Assembly (NCBI GenBank): GCA_903877645.1
Contig: CAIRES010000083.1
Location: 1 to 32,371, forward strand
Origin: an uncultured Bacteroidota bacterium
GTDB taxonomy: Bacteria > Bacteroidota > Bacteroidia > Chitinophagales > Chitinophagaceae
Reading direction: 5' to 3'
DNA length: 32,371 nucleotides
Positions 16,007 through 25,200 of this stretch are shown here, piece after piece (the stretch's first letter is position 1; every line of letters starts with the position of its first letter). The notes under the pieces were generated by a model. That model did no database searches. It was not told where the DNA came from and was given only the letters and a program-made list of their open reading frames with translations. The translations under genes and the position numbers were made by a program.

Positions 16007-16864
16007 ATGGAGTCGTTATCCAATTCGCTGAAAAGATCAGGAGTTTTTCAGCGTGAGTTCGACAAAATATTCCCTGAGCATACGTTCAATAAAACGAACA
16101 TGCTCAAATATATCACTGCCTGTACCAGGGTGGTGCTGGAGGCTACGCAAAAAAAATATCCCCATCATCAGGTGAAATTCGTGAACCCGGTATTTATTGT
16201 AGATAAGGAGATATACCCTGCTCCCGATCTCCCCGGCGATACAACTATACTCAAGCTCACCAAGCCGTTCTTCAACCTGCTACAGGCCAAGGTGATCGTG
16301 CCGCTATCACTGCCTGTCATGGACAACCTCCTTTCGGGAGTTTGCCTCTTTTATGGCAATACTTACAACTCCTTCGATTACAAACTCTTCAAGTGCTGCA
16401 ATCTCGATCATGTTATACCGGAGGCCGGCCTCAATACTGCCGACATCAAGGGGCCGTACATGATAGATGAGATCATAGACCTGCACATCGACCTCTCTAA
16501 GGTGAGTTATAACCTGAATCAATTTGCCCACGAACTGTCTGCCATATCCGCTATCGATAAGATCCGGCTCATAAAAACACTCATACTCTACCGCGATATT
16601 TCCAAACCGCTCAGCGATTCCCTTGTGTTCTCATTTGTCAACCGCTACAACCAGGCACACAGCTTTTTTGATTGCCTGCTCACTTTTATCTCCGAGCGGC
16701 CTTTTGATGAAGATGAATTGCTTGATCTCGCCAATATCACCGAGGGCGTATCGTTGCCGATAGCCAATTACGACTATAACAAAAGCAAAGGCATCAGCGC
16801 GCACACCATGGCCAAGCGCAATTCCCTGAAAAATTCCCTGCTCGAAGCCTTCAGGCTGGTATAA
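16007..16864 (+). CDS. Hypothetical protein, 285 residues
   Basis: No family was recognised. The protein is soluble, without a signal peptide or membrane helix. It mixes helical segments (MLKYITACTRVVLEATQ; AIDKIRLIKTLILY) with hydrophobic strands (QVKFVNPVFIVDKEIYP; AKVIVPLSLPVM). The C-terminus is basic and helical (HTMAKRNSLKNSLLEA). Its base composition is like that of the neighbours. It is followed by about 200 bp of AT-rich sequence holding the ECF-type promoter of the sigma operon. Confidence 0.7.
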   Translation: MESLSNSLKRSGVFQREFDKIFPEHTFNKTNMLKYITACTRVVLEATQKKYPHHQVKFVNPVFIVDKEIYPAPDLPGDTTILKLTKPFFNLLQAKVIVPLSLPVMDNLLSGVCLFYGNTYNSFDYKLFKCCNLDHVIPEAGLNTADIKGPYMIDEIIDLHIDLSKVSYNLNQFAHELSAISAIDKIRLIKTLILYRDISKPLSDSLVFSFVNRYNQAHSFFDCLLTFISERPFDEDELLDLANITEGVSLPIANYDYNKSKGISAHTMAKRNSLKNSLLEAFRLV

Positions 16865-16973
16865 ATACGGGTAAAACTGATGTGATTTTTGCCGGGAGGT
16901 ATTTTGCCACCTCCCCGAATTATCCTACCTTGTATAGCCTCTATAAATTCGATAAATAAATATCTTTAAATCC

Positions 16974-17002
16974 TACTAACATTTATTAATACCGTCACGC
17001 CT
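16974..17002 (+). promoter_or_regulatory. Candidate ECF-type promoter of the sigma operon
   Basis: TACTAACATT (16974-16983), 13 nt, then ACGCCT (16997-17002). The same bipartite motif with the same spacing recurs at 22210-22238 upstream of the largest Ig-like gene, while the 13-nt spacer shares only two bases. The AAC-containing -35 and CGCC-containing -10, with 20 nt from AAC to CGCC, resemble ECF sigma promoters. It lies about 67 bp before the sigma start. Autoregulation is inference. Confidence 0.6.
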
Positions 17003-17068
17003 ATGTATATAAGTAGGTTGGTGGCCGGTTGTCGAAAGAAGCATTTAGGGCAGATAAAATAAATATTC

Positions 17069-17671
17069 TTGAGCGAATTGGCTAAATCGGTACACCTCAG
17101 CAGTCACCTCACTACTTCAGATAAAGGCTCAGTAAAGCAAAATGAGCTCCATATTCTGATCAGGGACTGTGTTGCGTTATCGAGGAGTGCCCAAAAGAAG
17201 TTATATGATCTTTATTCGCCGGAAGCATATGGCACTATAAAGCGATATGTATATAATAATGAGCCGGTTGCTAAAGAGATATTGAATGATGCGTTCTTTA
17301 AGGTGTTCCGTGATATAGAGCAGTATTCATTCCAGGGGGTGTTTGAAGGGTGGGTGAGACGGATAGTGTTGCACACGATCACAGATCACCTGAGGAAAGG
17401 AGGGAAGGACAAGCAGGTATTAAAAGAAGTGCAGGAGGATGATGCGTTTATCGACAGTGAGCCTGTCGAGAATTTATCGCACAAGGAGCTGCTGAAGATC
17501 ATAGACACATTGCCCGATGCCCAGAAAGAAGTGTTCAATCTTTTTGTTTTTGAGAATTACTCGCACAAAGAGATCGCAGAAATGCTGAATATGCAGCAAA
17601 ATAATTGCCGGTGGCACCTCAACGATGCACGGCGCAGGTTAAAAGAAAAATTAAACGCTATCATTAAATAA
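17069..17671 (+). CDS. ECF-type RNA polymerase sigma factor
   Basis: This is a 200-residue sigma-70 family protein with only regions 2 and 4. Region 2 spans about 45-108 (LYDLYSPEAYGTIKRYV, then EILNDAFFKVF and WVRRIVLHTITDHLRK). Region 4 spans about 137-195 (LPDAQKEVFNLFVFENYSHK, EIAEMLNM, then RWHLNDARRRLKEKL). ECF factors direct RNA polymerase to envelope or stress genes and are usually held by an anti-sigma factor. The start used is a TTG; an in-frame stop lies three codons upstream and no ATG or GTG is available before region 2. The downstream gene, 13 bp away, has an anti-sigma-like N-terminus. A candidate self-recognised promoter lies at 16974-17002. Confidence 0.92.
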   Translation: MSELAKSVHLSSHLTTSDKGSVKQNELHILIRDCVALSRSAQKKLYDLYSPEAYGTIKRYVYNNEPVAKEILNDAFFKVFRDIEQYSFQGVFEGWVRRIVLHTITDHLRKGGKDKQVLKEVQEDDAFIDSEPVENLSHKELLKIIDTLPDAQKEVFNLFVFENYSHKEIAEMLNMQQNNCRWHLNDARRRLKEKLNAIIK

Positions 17672-17684
17672 ATAGAAAAGCATT

Positions 17685-19247
17685 TTGAAAAACTATTGGA
17701 AACATATTGATGACTTTTTCAGGGAAAAGCTGGGCCGCTACAAAGAGGTTCCGCCGGCTGATGTGTGGGAAGCCCTGGATAAAAGACTGGATGGCCTTGC
17801 GCCGGCCCCTGTAAGCAACTATCGCTGGGTAAAGCATGCGGCTATTATAGCTGCATTGATCGTTTTGAGTGTGCCGTTGGTGAAGAAATACGCAGGCAAC
17901 ACTACAGATACAACGAAGGATATAGCAGCCAATGCTGCAACAAGTACGGTGCAGGCCGCGCAAACGGCAGCTAAAACAGCAAACACCACAGTAGAGGCAG
18001 CCGGTAATACGACTGCACAGCAAGGCGTAACAGCAATGGCCAACGCTGCAAATACTGTAACGAGTAACAGTACTACAGGCAATACCCCTAGTACGATAAG
18101 TACAGGCAGCAACAACAATAAAACTCAGCATATCCTTGCTGCTAATAAATACATCCGCACCAAAGCGGCCAGGCATACAACTGCAAATAAGAAAAGGACA
18201 AACTCAGGACACACTACTGCCGATACAAATGACAATGATGTAGTAGTGAACGAGCACATCTATCATGGCAGCAACGCAAACCCTGCTCCGTTAGACGAAA
18301 CTAATAATGACCAATCGAACTTAGCCAGCCCCAAACAAACCCTATCACCGGCTAGCCCCGCAATTCCTGCAGCGGGCAAAATGAAGAAAGACATTGCAGG
18401 CAATGCCAAAACCGCTGTGGCAAAGAAAATGGCCACCAGCAACGACAAAGCCGGCTTCAGCAGATTTGAAGCCGGTATCAAGGCCGGGTTTGAGGGTGGA
18501 TTCGATAACAATGCCGCACAAAAACTCGTGGTATCCCCTTACCTGCAATACAATTTATCCCGCAAGTTTGCCATTATGGTACAACCCGCCGTGAAAGGCG
18601 CTAACATGGCAGAACACAGCATTGGAGATAGCAGGTCTTATTACCGGTTAAATGATGATGGAACAGTGGTATTGGATGGTGTGGTGGGTTATAACACAGC
18701 TATTGTCGGTGGCGTTGTAGATACCACGGGATATATTGCTAAATATACCGCAACACAAAAGCATGACTCTATAGTGAAATCATACAAATACGGCGGCTAC
18801 TATACTGAACTGGAATTGCCCATCCTTTTGAAGTACAATGTTACAAAGAATATCTCTGTCTATGGCGGTGTCAATGTGTTATACACCCGTACCTCCGGTG
18901 TTGTGGAAAATACTGCAACAACTTATGGGATCGCAAAGTCAGCAGATGTTATTGTCACCACTCCCGCTAATCCTGTTGGCATCGCTGTACCCCCTGCGCA
19001 AAGTATCATTAACTACAACGGCAACAGCATCAAAGAATACGAGAACCCTTACGCCAATGTGGTGAAGACTGATGTTCGCCTTGGCTACATGATCGGGGTC
19101 ACTTACCAATATAAGAACAGGTGGCTCGCCGATGCGTTGATCGAACAAAGCCCTTACAAACCACAAACGGTAAACAACGTTAATTTGAATGCACCCCTGT
19201 CGTCTACCTATTTCCGTCTATCAATTGGCTATAAACTCACTAAGTAA
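17685..19247 (+). CDS. Anti-sigma-like membrane protein fused to an outer-membrane beta-barrel
   Basis: This 520-residue protein has four parts. A short cytoplasmic region (1-49) contains DDFFREKLGRYKEVPPADVW, a motif seen at the start of Bacteroidota proteins encoded after ECF sigma factors. A single membrane helix follows (about 50-67, HAAIIAALIVLSVPLV). Then comes a linker of about 190 residues rich in Ala, Thr and Asn. Last is a C-terminal beta-barrel (about 260-520) with strands such as FEAGIKAGFEGGF, YTELELPILLKYN, ISVYGGVNVLYT and a final STYFRLSIGYKLTK. It could join inner and outer membranes and pass a surface signal to the sigma factor. The start is TTG, 13 bp after the sigma stop. 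Anti-sigma activity is inferred from position and N-terminal pattern. Confidence 0.85.
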   Translation: MKNYWKHIDDFFREKLGRYKEVPPADVWEALDKRLDGLAPAPVSNYRWVKHAAIIAALIVLSVPLVKKYAGNTTDTTKDIAANAATSTVQAAQTAAKTANTTVEAAGNTTAQQGVTAMANAANTVTSNSTTGNTPSTISTGSNNNKTQHILAANKYIRTKAARHTTANKKRTNSGHTTADTNDNDVVVNEHIYHGSNANPAPLDETNNDQSNLASPKQTLSPASPAIPAAGKMKKDIAGNAKTAVAKKMATSNDKAGFSRFEAGIKAGFEGGFDNNAAQKLVVSPYLQYNLSRKFAIMVQPAVKGANMAEHSIGDSRSYYRLNDDGTVVLDGVVGYNTAIVGGVVDTTGYIAKYTATQKHDSIVKSYKYGGYYTELELPILLKYNVTKNISVYGGVNVLYTRTSGVVENTATTYGIAKSADVIVTTPANPVGIAVPPAQSIINYNGNSIKEYENPYANVVKTDVRLGYMIGVTYQYKNRWLADALIEQSPYKPQTVNNVNLNAPLSSTYFRLSIGYKLTK

Positions 19248-19323
19248 CGCTACGATGTTAAAAGATTACCTATATCCCAATGAGTACCTATAACCCTTCA
19301 CCTGCAGACCCTAACGCATGCCA

Positions 19324-19346
19324 TTAAGAAGGCTCTTCCTTCTTAA
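19324..19346. repeat. Perfect 9-bp hairpin
   Basis: TTAAGAAGG and CCTTCTTAA flank a 5-nt loop. There is no T-run. It lies about 75 bp after the stop of the barrel gene and just before the main terminator; it may protect the mRNA 3' end or form part of a tandem terminator. Confidence 0.6.
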
Positions 19347-19364
19347 ACAGCCCCTGCCCCTCTC

Positions 19365-19408
19365 AAGACGTAACCCCTGCCCACGGGAGGTGTTACGTCT
19401 TTCTTTTT
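19365..19408 (+). terminator. Rho-independent terminator of the sigma operon
   Basis: AAGACGTAAC (19365-19374) pairs perfectly with GTTACGTCTT (19392-19401). Inside the 17-nt loop CCC can pair with GGG, and the stem is followed by TCTTTTT. Confidence 0.85.
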
Positions 19409-19438
19409 AGCAGTTCTTTTTTTACGGCTTTTTTTCTG

Positions 19439-19530
19439 CCCGGGGCATGAGGGATCTGCACGCTACGCTATTATGGTTTTCGTTGTTGTTGGCCTTTCAA
19501 TACAACTCGCGTAGGATAGAAAAAATACTG
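19439..19530. repeat. Dispersed intergenic repeat, degenerate copy
   Basis: It shares a 21-bp exact match (GAGGGATCTGCACGCTACGC plus T at 19449-19469) with 29318-29338, with similar sequence before (CCCGGGGCATGAGGG versus CCCGAGGAACGAGGG). A decayed form of the GTTGTTGG hairpin arm follows. This looks like a widespread Bacteroidota intergenic repeat family. Confidence 0.65.
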
Positions 19531-19564
19531 AGCAAGCATCATCTTTCTTTTCTGCAAGGAATGG

Positions 19565-19595
19565 TTTGGGGTTTGTACAAAAAGCGATAGTTTTA
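19565..19595 (+). promoter_or_regulatory. Bacteroidota-type promoter of the NHL-repeat gene
   Basis: TTTG (19565-19568), exactly 19 nt, then TAGTTTTA (19588-19595), seven of eight bases of TAnnTTTG. The predicted start of transcription falls near 19602, giving a very short leader and favouring the ATG at 19615. Confidence 0.6.
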
Positions 19596-19614
19596 GGATA
19601 AATTAGCAGTGCGT

Positions 19615-22164
19615 ATGATCATTAAACCCTCCCTCCTCAAGACGGCAATTTTATTGCTGTTCCTGGCTATGGGGCTATTGGGTTCAGTTCATACTCATGC
19701 ACAGGTCATCAATACTTATGCAGGTAGTGGTGCAATTGGACATACAGGCAATGGCACCACTGCCATCACAGCCACGTTAGATTCTCCTACCTGCGTAGCT
19801 ACAGATGCCGCAGGCAATCTCTACATCAGCGATGAGCAGAATAATTGCATCCGCAAAGTGGATACATTTGGTATTATCACCACAGTAGCCGGTACAGGTA
19901 CAGCAGGGTACAATACCGACAACATCCCTGCTACAGATGCACTATTGTCGCAGAACTGGGGGATAACCGTTGATGCGGCAGGCAACATATACATCTGCGA
20001 CCAATCGAATTACAGGGTGAGGAAAGTGAATACCGCAGGCATCATTTCCACAATTGCCGGAAATGGGGGATATGCCAGTAATGGCAACGGCCTTCCTGCC
20101 ACCAATGCATCTTTTAAAAACCCTATCGGCATAGCGGTTGATGGCGTGGGCAACGTCTACGTGAGTGATTACTACGGCAATTGTGTGCGGCGTATTGATG
20201 CGGCAGGCATTATTCATGCATTTGCCGGAACCGGCGGGCCCTTTGGTTTTGGCGGTGACACCGGGCCGGCAGTGAATGCATCTTTCTCACAAATTTTCGG
20301 ATTGGGCACCGACAATGCAGGCAATGTATACATCTGTGATGCAGGTAATAACCGGGTACGCAAAGTGAACACTTCGGGCATCATAACAACAATTGCCGGC
20401 AATGGAGATACTGCTTATGGCGGCGATTCGGGCCCTGCAATATCTGCCGCTCTCAACTATCCCACAGCAGTATCTGTATCTCCCGATGGGGTAGTGTACA
20501 TTGCAGACTATCACAACAATCGTATCCGCCGCATCAGCGCCAGCGGACTCATTACCACCATAGCAGGTACAGGCGTTCAGGGCTTTTTTGGCGACGGTGG
20601 CCCCGCCTTCTCCTGCAAGCTCTCCCATCCCATAGGGGTGACAACAGACAACACCGGCAATATATTCATTGCCGATCTGGACAATGTGCGTGTCCGCAAG
20701 ATAGGGCATGTCAAAGACCTTCGGTTCACACGCGGCACTCCGCAGTCGCTCACCGTTTGCAAAGATCAGGGCAGGGTATTGATCGATTCCCTGCTGGCCA
20801 TCATAGACCTCAGTGCCGGCGCTACCGACCGCTGGAGCCTATTGTCCGGCCCGCATCACGGTGCTGCCGTAATCACCTATACTGCTATAGCCACAGGGGG
20901 GGCATATTCACCGATAGGACTGTCTTACACACCGGGTGCCGGCTACCTGGGCAATGATACACTTGTAGTACGGGTCTCAAATGGGGTAGTGGCAGATACT
21001 ACAAATATCATCGTCACTGTTATCCCCCCGGTTGCCTCTGCCGGTATCATTTCCGGCCCTTCGCGTTTATGCGTGAGTAGCACAGTTACGCTTACCGAAG
21101 ATATTGGTGGTGGGCTTTGGGGCAGTAAATATGCCTTTGCTACAGTCGCCGGTGGCCTCGTTACCGGCATCAGTCCGGGTATTGATACCATCACTTATAC
21201 AGTAAGCAATGCCTGTAGCGCTCTCGAGGCAAAAAGGCCGGTGACCGTAGACGCATTGCCCGCAGCAGGAAGCATTACCGGGCCCACTGCCGTTTGTGTA
21301 GGCAACTCCATATTGCTTACTGACCCCATAGCCCCAGGCGTGTGGACCGTAACTAATGGCACAGCCGCTGTGGGTGCAGGTACTGTTACAGGGCTGGCTA
21401 ATGGCATGGACACAGTTATCTACACTGTCGCAGATAGCTTCTGCTCGGCATGGGCAGGTTATGTGATTACGGTCGACACTTTTCCTCGCCCGGCATCAAT
21501 AACTGGTGTGACAGGAATATGTGTTCAAGCTGGAACGTCATTAAGCGAAACCACCTTGCACGGAATATGGAGTATCCAAAACGATAATGCTTCCTTTGAA
21601 CTTACAGACTCTTTGAATATAGCGGTTACAGGCATCACAGCCGGGACCGACAATGTCAGTTACAGCATCGTCAATACTTGCGGTACGGGATCCGCAATGG
21701 TCACTATCACTATCAACCCGTTGCCCGGCAAGCCTGTCATCACTGAAAACCAGGATGTACTGTCGGCTACTCAGGGATACGCCTCCTACCAGTGGGCTAC
21801 TGGTGGCAGTAATATACCCGGTGCCATTTCAGACACCTTCCTTGCGCTCTCCTCCGGCAATTATGTCGTCACGGTTCACAATCAGTACGGTTGTGCAGCG
21901 TCGTCGGATAGCGTTTATGATAAGGGATGCGATGCGAGCGATATTGTTATATATCCTGATCCTGCCATATATCTCCTGCATATTCAGTGGTGCAGGCCGG
22001 TTACGGCAAGATTGATGGGTATGGATGGCAAAAATATTAAAACTGTGAGGGGGGTAAATGAGATAGAATTGGGCGAATTGCCCGACGGTATGTACATGCT
22101 ATCGGTTTTTGATGAAAATAACCATAAATTAATATCAAAAAAAATTGTTAAGCTATCGAAGTGA
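19615..22164 (+). CDS. NHL-repeat and Ig-like T9SS-secreted protein
   Basis: This is a protein of about 849 residues. I chose the ATG at 19615; a GTG two codons earlier (19609) is also possible. The signal peptide is about 1-30 (ending THAQ). Six NHL-type beta-propeller blades follow (about 32-365), each with a pattern such as AAGNLYISD..NNCIRKV and ITTVAGTG, consistent with one complete propeller. Then come Ig-like Big_2-type domains with paired Cys (about 470-700, starting ISGPSRLCVSSTVTL and ITGPTAVCVGNSILL). The C-terminal sorting domain begins VIYPDP, where YPNP is usual, and ends KKIVKLSK. It is likely secreted by T9SS and bound to the cell surface, where propellers usually bind ligands or proteins. 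The promoter looks housekeeping, not ECF. Confidence 0.88.
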   Translation: MIIKPSLLKTAILLLFLAMGLLGSVHTHAQVINTYAGSGAIGHTGNGTTAITATLDSPTCVATDAAGNLYISDEQNNCIRKVDTFGIITTVAGTGTAGYNTDNIPATDALLSQNWGITVDAAGNIYICDQSNYRVRKVNTAGIISTIAGNGGYASNGNGLPATNASFKNPIGIAVDGVGNVYVSDYYGNCVRRIDAAGIIHAFAGTGGPFGFGGDTGPAVNASFSQIFGLGTDNAGNVYICDAGNNRVRKVNTSGIITTIAGNGDTAYGGDSGPAISAALNYPTAVSVSPDGVVYIADYHNNRIRRISASGLITTIAGTGVQGFFGDGGPAFSCKLSHPIGVTTDNTGNIFIADLDNVRVRKIGHVKDLRFTRGTPQSLTVCKDQGRVLIDSLLAIIDLSAGATDRWSLLSGPHHGAAVITYTAIATGGAYSPIGLSYTPGAGYLGNDTLVVRVSNGVVADTTNIIVTVIPPVASAGIISGPSRLCVSSTVTLTEDIGGGLWGSKYAFATVAGGLVTGISPGIDTITYTVSNACSALEAKRPVTVDALPAAGSITGPTAVCVGNSILLTDPIAPGVWTVTNGTAAVGAGTVTGLANGMDTVIYTVADSFCSAWAGYVITVDTFPRPASITGVTGICVQAGTSLSETTLHGIWSIQNDNASFELTDSLNIAVTGITAGTDNVSYSIVNTCGTGSAMVTITINPLPGKPVITENQDVLSATQGYASYQWATGGSNIPGAISDTFLALSSGNYVVTVHNQYGCAASSDSVYDKGCDASDIVIYPDPAIYLLHIQWCRPVTARLMGMDGKNIKTVRGVNEIELGELPDGMYMLSVFDENNHKLISKKIVKLSK

Positions 22165-22209
22165 CGGGCATTTAGCTATGTTTATTAAGTAAAATAAAAT
22201 ATTTATAAT

Positions 22210-22238
22210 TACTAACATTCTGCGACAATTCTACGCCT
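22210..22238 (+). promoter_or_regulatory. Candidate ECF-type promoter of the giant Ig-like gene
   Basis: TACTAACATT (22210-22219), 13 nt, then ACGCCT (22233-22238), followed by TATATAT. It is identical in both blocks and in spacing to the motif upstream of the sigma gene. Transcription would begin near 22245, downstream of the ATG that opens the longest frame (22244), so translation more likely begins at 22280. Confidence 0.6.
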
Positions 22239-22279
22239 TATATATGAGCAGAGAACTGACGCGGAAAAACAAGAGATCT

Positions 22280-25200
22280 ATGAAACCAGTGAAGTACCTT
22301 ATCCTTACTTTTTTAGCAATACTTTATTCGTATTGTTCTTTTGCTGTGATCGGCCCGGTTACGGGTAGTACAAGTCTATGTGCAGGCGATACCACAACAC
22401 TCTATGATACCACAACCGGGGGTGTATGGAGTAGTAGCAACGTGGCCATAGTTTCGGTCAATTCAGCTACAGGCCTGGCCACAGGTGTGGGTGCGGGTAC
22501 TGCCAGCATTACCTATACTACAGGCTCGGGATATGTAATTGCTACCCTGGTGGTAAATTCCAAGCCTAATGTGTATACGCTCTCAGGTGGCGGTAGTTTT
22601 TGTGCAGGTACGGCTACTATCATTTCATTGAGCAATTCAACTTCCGGCATCAGTTACCAGTTATACAACAGCGGCACCATTACGGGCACCCCTTTAGCAG
22701 GCACCGGTTCGCCATTAGACCTTGGTTCTGTGATCTCTGCAGGTACTTATTCTGTGATAGCCACTAATACCGGTACCGGCTGTGTGGCGGCAATGGGTGC
22801 TGTAACTGTCAATACCCTTACTTCCCCGTCTGCCATCAGTTTTTCCGGCCCGCTTTGCCAGGGGGGGGCAGTTACCGCCTCTAACTCAGTGGCCGGGGGT
22901 GCCTGGGCCAGCAGCAACCCTACGGTGGCTACTATTGGTTCTTTGGGTGTCATTAGCGTTAATTCTATCGGTACTGCTATCATCTCTTATACACTGGCCG
23001 GCACCGGATGTGCTACTGCAACAGCTGTAACGGTAAATGCTGCACCTGCGGCAATAAGCGGTTCTTATGGTATTTGTGCCGGGGCATCAAACGTATTGAC
23101 GGATGCCGGTGGCGGTACATGGAGCAGCAGCGATCCTGCAATTGCCATTGTGAATACCTCCGGCATTGTTACCGGCGTATCGCCCGGTGCTGCCAGCATA
23201 TGGTACACCTTGCCTACAGGGTGTAATACCTTTGCCCCGGTTACAGTAAACATAGTGCCAGGCGCTATATCGGGCCCGGCATCGTTCTGCTCGGGTGCTA
23301 CAGCCTATTATTCGTCATCTTCCTTTGGGGGCAACTGGTACAGCAGCTATTCAACCATTGCCACTATAGGCAGCACTTCCGGTTCGGCTACAGGTGTTGT
23401 TGCCGGCAGCACTAATATTATTTACGCTTTACCGTCCGGTTGCTCGGTCTCTCAATCTGTCACTATCAATGCGCTTCCTTCACCGATCACAGGTACATTA
23501 AATGGCTGTGCAGGCTCTGCGTTATCGCTCAGCAGCACATCGGGCGGTACGTGGACCAGCGGCAGCACAAGCGTTGCCGCCATCACTGCTCCCGGTGTGG
23601 TCAATTGCATTGGCACGGGCATCGCTTTGATCACCAATACATTGTCTACCGGTTGTGCGGTAAGCGCTACCATTACCGTAAATGCAGCGCCTGCCACATT
23701 CACCATTACAGGTGGCGGTGCTTATTGCCCCGGCGGCAGCGGTGTGCATTTGGGCCTTACCGGCAGTGCGGGCAGCGGGTGTACCCGTTACCAATTATAC
23801 ATCGGCTCATCACCTGTAGGTAGCCCTGTTACCGGCACCGGTTCGGCAATCGATTTTGGTTTTCAAACTATTGCCGGTACCTACTCTGCAATGGCAACCA
23901 ATAGTTGCACCGGTTGCAGCAGCAGTATGGCCGGCACCGCAGCCATATCTCTTTATCCTGCGCCTATCGTATATACTTTATCAGTGGGCTCGGGTGGTGG
24001 TTATTGTGCAGGTGGCACCGGCGCGGATCTTACTTTAAGCGGATCTAATACAGGGATCAATTATGTTTTGTTCTCTGCCGCTGGACCTGAAGGTATTCTT
24101 TCTGGCACTGGTTCTGCATTAGATTGGGGACATTTGCCAGCAGGTGTATATGGTGCTTATGCAACAAATCCCTCTACAGGCTGCACGTCCAACATGCTCT
24201 CCGCCACTATATCCGTCATTCCGGCACCTACAGTTTATGCTGTCACCGGTGGCGGCACCTACTGTGCAGGCGGCGTAGGTGAGCATATCGAACTCGCCGG
24301 TTCCGATGCTGGTGTCAGCTACCAGTTGTATCAGGGTACTACTCCGGTAGGCCTGGCTATAGCAGGCACAGGCGGCGCTATAGATCTTGGTGCGCATACT
24401 GCTACTGGCACGTATACGGTGATCGCCACTAATACCGCTTTTGGCTGCACTGCCTCTATGGCCTCGTCGGCATCAATTGCTGTTGCTCCATTGCCTACGG
24501 CATACCCTGTTACAGGTGGCGGTTCCTTTTGTCCCGGAGGTGGTTCGCACATCGGGCTTACCTATGCCGCATCAGGTTATAATTATCAACTTTACCGGGG
24601 CTCAGTTACCATAGGCGGTCCGGTTGGTGGCCGTAACGTAACGCTCGATTTCGGATTAGAGGTTACGGCTGGCAGCTATACCGTAATAGCTACTAACGCA
24701 TCTACCTCCTGCGCTGCAAGTATGACGGGCGCAGCAGTCATCAACATCAACCCTACACCATCTATGTACAACGTTACCGGTGGTGGCGCGTACTGTTCAG
24801 GCGGATCAGGCGTTCCCGTTGGCCTTGATAATTCAGATCCCGGTATTATTTATAAATTATACGATGGCAGCGTGTTATTGGCTGCTTTAACAGGCAGTGG
24901 TTCCAGCCTCGATTTCGGCTACCGCACTGCTGCAGGTTCTTATACCGTTGCTGCTGTCAACAGCACGACCGCATGTGCCGATACCATGAGCGGCGCCGCA
25001 AGCATTAGCATCAACCTACTGCCAGTAGCCTATACACTTACGGGTGGTGGCACTTATTGCCCCGGCGGTGTGGGTGTGCGTATGGGCATGACCGGATCTT
25101 CACCTGGTGTTTCTTACCAGTTATACAATGGCGTTACTGCCGATAGCACTCCCGTTGCAGGAACTGGCAGTGCACTCGATTTTGGTATCAAAACCACCAT

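Larger units (their letters stand above)
19248..19608. other. Intergenic region with two hairpins and a dispersed repeat
   Basis: This 361-bp gap contains no convincing gene. It holds a perfect 9-bp hairpin (19324-19332 with 19338-19346), the terminator at 19365-19408, a degenerate copy of a dispersed repeat (about 19439-19530) and the promoter of the NHL gene at 19565-19595. Confidence 0.7.

Noticed and set aside
22244-22279. The earlier ATG of the giant Ig-like protein
   Set aside because: It falls at the predicted transcription start of the ECF-type promoter and puts a Lys/Arg-rich stretch before the signal peptide; the ATG at 22280 is better.
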